Under the pieces are notes generated by a model. The model worked only from the letters and a program-made list of their open reading frames with translations. It had not been told where the DNA came from and did not search any database. From 21-14-0-10-47-8 sp966211795 (GTDB taxonomy: Bacteria > Bdellovibrionota > Bdellovibrionia > Bdellovibrionales > Bdellovibrionaceae), in assembly GCA_966211795.1 (NCBI GenBank), contig CBIHNW010000009.1:62001-126000 (forward strand): a stretch of DNA of 64,000 nucleotides. The letters run 5' to 3'. Positions 51,831 to 58,925 of this stretch are shown here, piece by piece. The first letter of the stretch is position 1. Each line of letters begins with the position of its first letter. The position numbers were made by a program, and so were the translations under genes.

Positions 51831-54078
51831 AGCTCATGCTCCTTTCGTAAGCTCCCGCATCACCAAAAATAATAAAATCTCCCAGTTGGGCCGTGTCCGG
51901 CAGATCCAGTCCTTTGCTGAGGACATCGTTTTCCATACAGATGCGACCCAGAACTTTGGTTTCACCTTTTTTGAGGGGCCGAAAGTTTTGAGATTTCGGA
52001 AAGAGCTGAGGCTGATAGAAAATCCGGTGGGCATAAGATTGAATCAACGGCAGCTCCGCAATGCAGGCGTCCACGACGACTTCCGAGACACCGCCGTCCT
52101 TGTTGCGGCGAATGTCCAAAATGCGCGAGAAAAGAACTTCACCTTCCTGAGTCAACGATCGCCCAGGTTCAAAGTAGATCGCTTCGACTTGTGGAAGTGC
52201 CTGGTTCACGGACTCTTGCAGCCATTTGAAATTTATTTTTTCGAGATCAGAAGGAAAAAATCCGCCACCCAGATCGAGATGTTTGATCGGAACGCCAGTC
52301 AGCTGCTCGATTGCCTGACACCAGGTCAACAATGAGCGCACGGCTTCTTTCCAGCGCTGGACACCGATCGCCCAGCTTGGCATGTGGAAGTGAAATCCCA
52401 ACTGAGCTTTGCCTTTTATTTTTCGGATGCAGCCCGCGATTTTCTGAAAATTTTCAATTTTATCGACCGGAATCCCGAATCGTGATTGCAGTTTTGGCAG
52501 CTGCACGCGAAACCCCAGGACCTTGGCGATTTTCGGAATGCGGATCACCCGTTCGAATTCTTCGATGGAATCGCAGAATAGCATGTGCAGCCCGGTGACG
52601 TAGGGGCTGGTCATGGGCCAAAATTTTCCCGGACCATTGAGAATGATTTCGTTCGCCGGTACCCCGGCCAGCATTGCTCGTTGGATCTCCATCTGGCTGA
52701 TACATTCTGTCAGGAAGCCAGATTTTTTTGCGTGCCGAAGATGGTCGTCGGTGGCGCTGGTTTTCACACTGTAACCGATGCGAATCTCTGGCGAGGGATG
52801 GGCACTCTTGATGTGGTCCACCACGGATTGAAACCTCGACAAGGTCCACTCTTCCAAATGGATGCGCGCCGGTGTTTCTCCTCGATAGGACAGAGCTTTG
52901 TTGCGGATTTCGGTGGCGTATTCTTTTGGAATGTTTTGCGCGACCGATCCGCGTGATGGCTTTTCCAGTTGATCAGTATCGTAGGTCATATGGTCCCGCA
53001 GCTTTGGCATCAGTGATGGGCTGGTTGCGCCGCCTTTGCCTTTGCCGCCATCCATCGTCCACGCCATCAAGCTGGGATCGGGTGGATAAGGAAGTCCGAT
53101 GGATTCTTTCGCCGGGATTTCTTGAATGACACGCGTGAAGCAGGGATAGCCTTGAAGAGATTCGACGAAGGGAATGTCCCACGCATTGCTAATCAAGCGC
53201 GCCGGTAGATTGATTCCGGCCAAGGCCGAACCGAAAATCCACGCGGGAAAACGTGGATTGCATTCGATGATCCATTTCCGGCCGTCAGGATCACGGGTGA
53301 ATTCAATTTCACCTCCACCAGACCATTCCAATTTTCGAATGACGGCATTGAGCTCATCAAAAAACGGAGGGCTGACCGCAGTGACTTTGCCGGCCCATGT
53401 TTTTCCTTCGCCGGTGATCAGGCGCTTTTGCATATGGACTGCGGCCAACAGTTTTCCTTGATAGGCAGAGAAGCAGATGGATTCCTCGTTGCCCACGATA
53501 TGCTTTTGCAAAAATAAGCGCTTGGTCTTCCATTCTTTCTGCATTTTTTCGCGGTGCTGTTCGAAGACATCCCAAGATGTGATTCGTTTGGCCTCGTGAT
53601 AAGGCCCTTTCAGCCAACATTGCCATGAATTCTGTCTGAGAAAGCTGTGCAGGTCTGCATCAGAGGAAAAGGCCGAAATGAAATCAGGGACCTGAAACTC
53701 CATGTTGGCAAAAGCTTTGACGGCCGGCTTCGATGTGAGCTCGAGCGCTGTTCCGGTGGGGACAAAGAGATTTCGATGAGAGCCAAAATTTTGCGCGAGC
53801 CAATAGACCTCGATGTCCAGGGCAGAAATCCATATATGGCCTTCGTCTAAAAGGCCGCGGATGAATTTGGCGTGGCGTGCGCTGTCGATTTGTGACCACT
53901 GTGGCAGTAACAGGACATCGTCGACGGCTTCGTGGTGAAGGCCCGAACTGCCTTGCCAGTGATCGACGCCGATCAGTTGCAGTTTTGGAAAAGCCTTTCG
54001 CAAAGATTTGGCAATTCCAACGCCGGCACAAGGGTTTTGCCCCGAGTGCATTCCACTGACATAAACTTTTTTATTCAT
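51811..54078 (-). CDS. Fusion of ATP-grasp ligase and type III PLP decarboxylase
   Basis: This 755-residue protein heads a six-gene operon. Residues 1-~370 are an ATP-grasp ligase: CAGVGIAKSLRKAF then IGVDHWQGSSG as in carbamoyl-phosphate-synthase-type members, KxF region SKPAVKAFANMEFQVPDF, and the metal motif ECNPRF (Glu272, Asn274). Residues ~395-755 are an alanine racemase/DAP decarboxylase-like barrel and sandwich: Lys439 in YSVKTS, HLDLGGGF, FEPGRSL, Cys714 in ICMEND and FGDAGAY. The expected chemistry is ATP-driven ligation of an amino acid and removal of a carboxyl group. In butirosin synthesis, BtrJ and BtrK do this as separate proteins. The substrate is unknown. Confidence 0.88.
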   Translation of the reverse strand: MNKKVYVSGMHSGQNPCAGVGIAKSLRKAFPKLQLIGVDHWQGSSGLHHEAVDDVLLLPQWSQIDSARHAKFIRGLLDEGHIWISALDIEVYWLAQNFGSHRNLFVPTGTALELTSKPAVKAFANMEFQVPDFISAFSSDADLHSFLRQNSWQCWLKGPYHEAKRITSWDVFEQHREKMQKEWKTKRLFLQKHIVGNEESICFSAYQGKLLAAVHMQKRLITGEGKTWAGKVTAVSPPFFDELNAVIRKLEWSGGGEIEFTRDPDGRKWIIECNPRFPAWIFGSALAGINLPARLISNAWDIPFVESLQGYPCFTRVIQEIPAKESIGLPYPPDPSLMAWTMDGGKGKGGATSPSLMPKLRDHMTYDTDQLEKPSRGSVAQNIPKEYATEIRNKALSYRGETPARIHLEEWTLSRFQSVVDHIKSAHPSPEIRIGYSVKTSATDDHLRHAKKSGFLTECISQMEIQRAMLAGVPANEIILNGPGKFWPMTSPYVTGLHMLFCDSIEEFERVIRIPKIAKVLGFRVQLPKLQSRFGIPVDKIENFQKIAGCIRKIKGKAQLGFHFHMPSWAIGVQRWKEAVRSLLTWCQAIEQLTGVPIKHLDLGGGFFPSDLEKINFKWLQESVNQALPQVEAIYFEPGRSLTQEGEVLFSRILDIRRNKDGGVSEVVVDACIAELPLIQSYAHRIFYQPQLFPKSQNFRPLKKGETKVLGRICMENDVLSKGLDLPDTAQLGDFIIFGDAGAYERSMSYDFGRG

Positions 54079-54407
54079 GCTGCCGCACCGTTTTTATTTT
54101 CCAATATAAGAAACGTGCCGATCCTAAGGACCGACATTGTGTCAAAGATCGAGCACTGCGTGTGCAAAACAAGTTCCAGGCCGGACCGTGGATGTGTTTT
54201 GAATCGATCGCAGGCAGTGAAAATGATTTGTTTCAAGAGTCATTTTATTTTTTCACATGATTTGAAGGAACGAGAATCTTGGGAAAAAAGTCCGGGGCAA
54301 TCCCGGAATTCTAGGAAATAAACCTCTAAGGGGAATCTTGACTAAACAAAAATTAAATATGTCGTTGGTTGATAATTTTTTTTGGACGGGCAAAGCTAAG
54401 CGGCTTT
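54079..54407. other. Divergent intergenic region between ATP-grasp operon and C39-like gene
   Basis: These ~330 bases must hold the promoters of the six-gene operon and the divergent peptidase gene. A TTGACT at 54338-54343 followed by A/T-rich sequence is a possible -35 box toward the plus strand, but a clear -10 at the right distance is lacking. AAGGGG at 54328-54333 precedes it and could instead serve a TTG-initiated 62-codon frame that overlaps the peptidase gene; this is not favoured. No strong inverted repeat was seen. Confidence 0.4.
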
Positions 54408-54830
54408 ATGGAAAAAAAGTTTTCGACTTTTCGTCCCGTTTCGCAAGAGCATCCGATGGGATGTGCCGTTGCCTGCGTGGCCTCACTCTGTCACTTGCGG
54501 TATGGGCGTGCGATCGAGCTCTTTGAATTTCAAGAGCACGCGTGGACGCGCGGTTTTTATTGCAATGAAGTGGTGCGGGCTTTGGCGAATGTCGGGCTCA
54601 ATTACGCTTTTGAAGAGTTCAATTCTCTTCGCCATGCTCGGCATTTAAAGCGGGAAGGGACAATCGTTTTTGTCGCTCCTTGCGCCAAGTATCCATCAGG
54701 CCATTATTTGCTCAGATTAGCGAAGGGTTGGATGAATCCATGGGCTAATTTTCCGATGATGAGGCAGGTGCAAGCCGCGATTGAAAGAAAATTGCCCGGA
54801 GCAGTTTCTTATTTGGTGTACGCCAAATAA
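54408..54830 (+). CDS. C39-like papain-fold cysteine peptidase domain protein
   Basis: This 140-residue single-domain protein shows Gln13 and Cys19 (SQEHPMGCAVAC) six residues apart, as in the oxyanion Gln and nucleophile of peptidase C39. His99 is in YPSGHYLLR and Asn110 in WMNPW, the expected order. There is no signal peptide and no ABC transporter domain, so it would act in the cytoplasm. It could be an amidase or acyltransferase rather than a peptidase; butirosin BtrH also has a papain-type fold. It is divergent from the ATP-grasp operon and ends in a strong shared terminator. The ribosome-binding site is weak. Confidence 0.7.
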   Translation: MEKKFSTFRPVSQEHPMGCAVACVASLCHLRYGRAIELFEFQEHAWTRGFYCNEVVRALANVGLNYAFEEFNSLRHARHLKREGTIVFVAPCAKYPSGHYLLRLAKGWMNPWANFPMMRQVQAAIERKLPGAVSYLVYAK

Positions 54831-54870
54831 AAACCCCAGCCTTGCGAGCTGGGGTTTTGAGATTTTTTTT
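54829..54870. terminator. Bidirectional terminator between C39-like and outer-membrane genes
   Basis: AAAACCCCAGC at 54830-54840 and GCTGGGGTTTT at 54848-54858 form a perfect 11-base stem flanked by A/T tracts (downstream GATTTTTTTT). It serves the two convergent genes. Confidence 0.9.
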
Positions 54871-54880
54871 CTTCAGGCGT

Positions 54881-55486
54881 TTACAAATTGAAAGGCACGC
54901 TGACCGAAAGCATGATGCTATCGTTCTTTGTCGAGTCGTAAACCACGGACTTGTCTTGTTCGCCGACTCCGGCTCCTAAATCCACCTTTTTGATATCATT
55001 GATTTTATATTCCAAATTCACCGACACGAAGGGGATGAATCCCAAACCGACACCGGCTTTGAGATAGGTGCCTTTAAATTTGGTATCGTTTGCGCCGTTC
55101 GCTCCTTTAAGAGTCAATTCGTTCGAGAATCCATATCCGGCCCAAGCGCGGATCAAAGGAAGGTTCACCCCGACAACGGCTGCAAGACTGGAGCGCGTGA
55201 AATCTTGATTGCTACTTGCAAACTTTGAGTCGACTTTGTCCGTTCCCGAGCCAGAGGTGTAATCCAACGCGATCCAAGGCAATAAAAATTTATAACCTAA
55301 GCGCATTCCGTAGCTCACGCCGGAAAGAGAATCTTTGTATTCAGTGCCTGTGGGGTCAACGGCGCCTACAAATTTATAGGTGAAATCTCCGGTTTCGTAT
55401 CCGAGATAGGGTTCGATCAAAATTCCGGCATGCGCAGCTGATGACATTCCGATCATCACTGCGAGAACGGCAAAAATCTTTTTCAT
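54881..55486 (-). CDS. Small outer-membrane beta-barrel protein
   Basis: This is a 201-residue protein with signal peptide (MKKIFAVLAVMIGMSSAAHA) and AAGGAGG seven bases before the ATG. The mature part begins GILIEPYLGYETGDF and alternates strands of the OmpW/OmpX-type 8-stranded barrel fold (YGMRLGYKFLLPWIALDYTSG, LKAGVGLGFIPFVSVNLEYKI), ending IMLSVSVPFNL. It lacks a terminal phenylalanine at the last position but has one two residues before. It diverges from lexA across ~200 bases. Function unknown. Confidence 0.85.
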   Translation of the reverse strand: MKKIFAVLAVMIGMSSAAHAGILIEPYLGYETGDFTYKFVGAVDPTGTEYKDSLSGVSYGMRLGYKFLLPWIALDYTSGSGTDKVDSKFASSNQDFTRSSLAAVVGVNLPLIRAWAGYGFSNELTLKGANGANDTKFKGTYLKAGVGLGFIPFVSVNLEYKINDIKKVDLGAGVGEQDKSVVYDSTKNDSIMLSVSVPFNL

Positions 55487-55667
55487 TGGATCCTCCTTGG
55501 GACTTCTGTTTGAACATCTCTATTTTCACTGTGACATTGCTCACTCGTCCATAATGTTTATTTGACACAAAATGGTGATGCTTTTTTAAATAGCTGATTT
55601 TACTTGGATATTTTTCGACGCAGGACCTATGGACAGTTCTCAAAACGTCCATTGACTTACATATAAT

Positions 55668-55678
55668 TTACACTGTAA
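55668..55678. promoter_or_regulatory. LexA (SOS) box and -10 element of lexA
   Basis: TTACACTGTAA matches TTAC-N3-GTAA, the LexA box described for Bdellovibrio bacteriovorus. A TATAAT at 55662-55667 directly precedes it, so the box covers the expected transcription start and the leader is short. This points to autoregulated lexA and to control of the mutagenesis cassette behind it. Confidence 0.88.
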
Positions 55679-55683
55679 GTTGT

Positions 55684-56424
55684 ATGTATATGAAGCAGCC
55701 TCTCCCTTTAACAGAAAAAGAAAAAGCAGTTCTCGAGTTGATCGAGACACGACTGTCGCAATCTGGGGTCTCCCCCTCTTATCAAGAGATCAAAGATCAC
55801 TTCGGTTTTGCCTCCTTCAACTCGGTCCAAAATTATCTGAAGCAGTTGGTGGCCAAGGGCTACATTCAGATTGCGAACAATCAGAAGCGCGCGATTCAAA
55901 TTTTGAATTCGTCGCAAGCTGTGCAACAGATTGTTCAATCCAAGGTTTCGCCCTCCAAGACAGGACCTTCTCGCAGTTCGCTCCTCCAGACACCCAGTGG
56001 GCGCGAGGAGGTTCTGGCTCTTCCTTTATTAGGTAAGGTTGCAGCCGGAGCCCCGATTGAGGCTTTCGAGCATGACGAATTCATCCAGGTGCCACCTTCG
56101 ATGGTGCGCAATCCTTCCAAATCTTACGCGTTGAAGGTCAGCGGATCTTCGATGATTGAAGACGGAATTTTTGACGGTGACATCATCTTGGTTCAGAAAC
56201 AGGCTTCGGCAACAAATGGAGAAATCATTGTTGCCAGCATTGATAATGAATCGACCGTGAAAAGATTTTTTATGAAGAACAGTTCAGAAGAGGTCAGCGG
56301 TCTTGAAAGCGGTGGCAAAGTCATCGAGCTTCGACCCGCCAACTCTTCGATGAAATCGATGTGGTATCCGCCAGATAAAGTCGAAATCCAAGGCGTGGTG
56401 GTCGCATTGATTAGAAAATTTTGA
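55684..56424 (+). CDS. lexA: LexA SOS repressor
   Basis: This repressor has 246 residues from ATG 55684 (or 244 from 55690). The N-terminal winged helix (PLPLTEKEKAVLELIETRL, then SPSYQEIKDHFGFAS) is followed by an unusually long linker of about 40 residues (80-118, rich in Ser and Gln). The S24 autoproteolysis domain comes next: cleavage site VAA-GAP at Ala121-Gly122, Ser156 in SGSSMIEDG and Lys193 in STVKRFF. At the SOS signal RecA* triggers self-cleavage. A LexA box overlaps its promoter. It is followed by imuA, imuB and dnaE2. Confidence 0.95.
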   Translation: MYMKQPLPLTEKEKAVLELIETRLSQSGVSPSYQEIKDHFGFASFNSVQNYLKQLVAKGYIQIANNQKRAIQILNSSQAVQQIVQSKVSPSKTGPSRSSLLQTPSGREEVLALPLLGKVAAGAPIEAFEHDEFIQVPPSMVRNPSKSYALKVSGSSMIEDGIFDGDIILVQKQASATNGEIIVASIDNESTVKRFFMKNSSEEVSGLESGGKVIELRPANSSMKSMWYPPDKVEIQGVVVALIRKF

Positions 56425-56822
56425 AGTCGAACCGTACTTTTTTCTGCCACTGCTGAGTGTGGCGGAAAATTTGAGAAAACGTGATGGAGACAGCAGTCAA
56501 GGGTGACCTTGTTGGTGCATCAGTCCGTTTGAAGGCTGCCTTTTGGCCGTTTCGCCAAAGGCGAACCTTCGGTTCGACGGCAAAAAGGACAATATGGGAA
56601 GAAAGTTGTTGGGATTTTATGAAACTGAGATTTGGATTGAGATTTTTGCTTTTGAATATTGATTCTTCTGAGTAGTTGCCGCTGAGCTAGTCGCTAAAGA
56701 TCCTTTACATTTATTTTTTATTTTAATTCGTGTTCGTGGTGAGCACGAAAGTGGAGATCTGCGTTTGCAGGTTTTTTTAATCATGATTCGAACTGCGAGT
56801 GCAGTTCTGAAAAGGGGAACCT
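56425..56822. other. 398-base region between lexA and imuA
   Basis: No convincing gene was found here. It contains the folded element at 56539-56588 and two inverted repeats before imuA: TTCGTG-N5-CACGAA at 56733-56749 and AACTGC-N4-GCAGTT at 56791-56806. No TTAC-N3-GTAA box was seen, so imuA either depends on the lexA promoter or has another type of control. Confidence 0.5.
56539..56588. repeat. Branched hairpin element downstream of lexA
   Basis: An outer 12-base stem (CCTTTTGGCCGT with ACGGCAAAAAGG, one mismatch) encloses two alternative inner hairpins: TTCGCC-AAA-GGCGAA at 56551-56565 and CGAAC-N5-GTTCG at 56562-56576. It resembles a REP-type or terminator element. It lies 115 bases after the lexA stop. 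Confidence 0.55.
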
Positions 56823-57638
56823 ATGTCTGAATTTGAGAGAGAACGTGAAACGGAATTGAATTTCGACAGCGGTCTTGCATTCAGCTATGACTGGGATTTT
56901 GGCGACAGTCCTCGGTATGCGCCGGTTGCCGCAAATTCAAATGTGGAAAATCCTGAGGAAGATGTGGAAGACTCTGCCGCACTCTCCCTCGATGAATTGA
57001 AAGAAAAATTATCTCCGCAATTGGTGCCTCTTCATCAGCTCAAGCCTCCGGCGGGGCTCGAGACCGGCGTGGATGTCATCGATGACTTTTTACTTTGGCG
57101 AGGCTTCCCGAAAGGGGATCTCACTTTGTTGTCAGGTGCACCGGGCACGGGGGCCACCTCATTGTGGTTGCAGACGGCGGCGCGGGTGCAGGCGCAAAAA
57201 AAATGGGTGGCTTGGGTGAATTCAGACTGGGAACTTCTGCCCAGCTCTTTGGTGCACAAGCATCTCAACCTGCAAAAGTTATTGGTCGTGCGCAAGCCGG
57301 CCGAGAACTCGCAGCTGTTCTGGATTTTGCAAGAGATGATCTCCAGCTCGCTCTTCGAAATGATCGGTTGTCACTTGGCCGAAGACAGTTTGAAGAATCA
57401 TCAATTGCACAAGCTGAAGAAATTGGCGCGCACCCATCAGGTCGCTCTGGTTTTTATCAGCTACTCGCCACGACCTGTATCAGCTTCCCTGTTCAGCTTG
57501 GTGATTGATTGCCAAGGCGACTTTTACACCATCAAACGAGCGGCCCACCGGCCGACACCGTTCACCATTCCCGGAGGACTTGTCCATGCGGATCTTATGT
57601 CTCAACTTACAACAGACTCAAGAAGCGTCCTGCGCTGA
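56823..57638 (+). CDS. imuA: ImuA-like RecA-fold accessory protein of the mutagenesis cassette
   Basis: This is a 271-residue RecA-like protein in the imuA position between lexA and imuB. The N-terminal ~80 residues are acidic and disordered-looking. The core begins GVDVIDDFLLWRGFPKGDLTLLSGAPGTGATSL. This Walker A-like loop lacks the conserved lysine (GTGATS instead of GTGKTS), so ATP binding may be lost or weak. ImuA proteins recruit ImuB and DnaE2 and interact with RecA. A good site AAAAGGGGAACCT precedes the ATG. It overlaps imuB by 53 bases. Confidence 0.88.
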   Translation: MSEFERERETELNFDSGLAFSYDWDFGDSPRYAPVAANSNVENPEEDVEDSAALSLDELKEKLSPQLVPLHQLKPPAGLETGVDVIDDFLLWRGFPKGDLTLLSGAPGTGATSLWLQTAARVQAQKKWVAWVNSDWELLPSSLVHKHLNLQKLLVVRKPAENSQLFWILQEMISSSLFEMIGCHLAEDSLKNHQLHKLKKLARTHQVALVFISYSPRPVSASLFSLVIDCQGDFYTIKRAAHRPTPFTIPGGLVHADLMSQLTTDSRSVLR

Positions 57639-58896
57639 AGTTTTTCTGAAGTTCACGCCGCGAGTGCAGTTTCGTTATCCTCAGTATGTCTTCTTGGATA
57701 TCGAATCGACGGCGGGTCTTTTTGGTGGCGAGCACGCCTTGCTGAAAAAAGCGGTGGCGCTGGCGCGGACCTTTGCTCCGCAGGCGACCGGCGCGATTGC
57801 GGATTCGCCGCCGATGGCGCAGGTCATGGTCCATCATCGGCCTTTTGACATCGCCAAAGCTGGTGAAGAAATTAAAACTTTCTCGCGGTTTCCGGTGATC
57901 GCGCTGTGTGAATTGGAAGGTTTAGAATCCTGGAACAAAAAGCGTCCGATCGAGCACATTGTGAATTTCTTCAAAGTCATGGGTATGGAATGGATCGAAG
58001 ACGTTTATCACTTTCAGGAAGCTTCCTTTCGTGAGAGATGGGGAGATGCGGGGGTGCTGTTGTGGAAGCGACTGCACAATCTGGATTTTCAGGTCATCTC
58101 GCCACTGAATCCTCAAGATCCGCTGATGGGTTACGCTTATTTCGATGAGCCGGTTTCTTTGACCTCGGTTTTGATGCAAAAGCTGCATCCGCAATTTCAA
58201 TATCTGTTTTTGAGATTGGAAGGCTTGGCCCGATTTGCGCAAAAAGTGGATGTCACTTTGTTTTGCGAGTATTCCGAAAAAAGGTATCACATTCAAATCG
58301 AGCCGGTCGCGCCCAATCGGGATTTGAAACTGTTTGAAGATTTGTTTCTGCAAAAGCTTGAAAAATTGGATCTGGAAAATCCGATTCGGGACTTTGAAAT
58401 TCAAATCACCGATCAGCCCGAGAAGGTGCAGCAGCTGGATTTTTTTGAACCGCGCGATTCCAGCGAAGATCGCTGGCGTCGCCTGATCAGTTTTGCTCAG
58501 CAAGCGGAAATCGAAATGGGGTTTCTGCAAATCGAGCCTTCGCACCTGCCCGAGACCAGCTACGCCTTTAAGACAGATTGGCCGAAAGATTTTTCCCCCA
58601 AGGATTTGGTGGAATGGTCGGATCAGGCCGTTCAGGTCAAGGCCGTCCACGCCAAGGCCTTAGCGGAAAGCCCCAGGCCTTCGCTGCTCTTGAAAGAGCC
58701 GTTGTTGCTGTCGAAGATCATGATGAAAACCATGAAGCTCTTGACCCGTTTCCCCACCGAACGAATTCAATCGGCCTGGTGGAAGAACGAACAAATCAGG
58801 GATTATTATTTCGCGGTTTCCAGGAAAGGACAGCTGCTTTGGGTTTACCAAGACTTGCAGACGGAATCTTACTATCTGCAAGGTTATTTCGACTGA
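57586..58896 (+). CDS. imuB: ImuB: Y-family polymerase-like subunit of the mutasome
   Basis: This is a 436-residue Y-family protein starting at 57586, eight bases after GGAGG. It has the fold segments MRILCLNLQQ, then YVFLDIESTAGLFGGEHALL and AIADSPPMAQVMVHH. The carboxylate triad required for polymerisation is not evident (the first catalytic Asp position reads LCLNLQQ), as in ImuB, which is inactive as a polymerase and instead binds the beta clamp and DnaE2. The C-terminal ~150 residues are the ImuB-specific extension. It is 30 bases before dnaE2 and overlaps imuA. Confidence 0.9.
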   Translation: MRILCLNLQQTQEASCAEVFLKFTPRVQFRYPQYVFLDIESTAGLFGGEHALLKKAVALARTFAPQATGAIADSPPMAQVMVHHRPFDIAKAGEEIKTFSRFPVIALCELEGLESWNKKRPIEHIVNFFKVMGMEWIEDVYHFQEASFRERWGDAGVLLWKRLHNLDFQVISPLNPQDPLMGYAYFDEPVSLTSVLMQKLHPQFQYLFLRLEGLARFAQKVDVTLFCEYSEKRYHIQIEPVAPNRDLKLFEDLFLQKLEKLDLENPIRDFEIQITDQPEKVQQLDFFEPRDSSEDRWRRLISFAQQAEIEMGFLQIEPSHLPETSYAFKTDWPKDFSPKDLVEWSDQAVQVKAVHAKALAESPRPSLLLKEPLLLSKIMMKTMKLLTRFPTERIQSAWWKNEQIRDYYFAVSRKGQLLWVYQDLQTESYYLQGYFD

Positions 58897-58925
58897 ATTT
58901 CTGATCCATATCCAAACCACCACCC

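Noticed and set aside
54338..54526. 62-codon TTG-initiated frame after AAGGGG
   Set aside because: It overlaps the C39-like gene in another frame; the C39-type residues are in the 54408 frame, which is therefore preferred.
56481..56675. 64-codon frame between lexA and imuA
   Set aside because: It crosses the branched hairpin element, and no product pattern or good start site is present.
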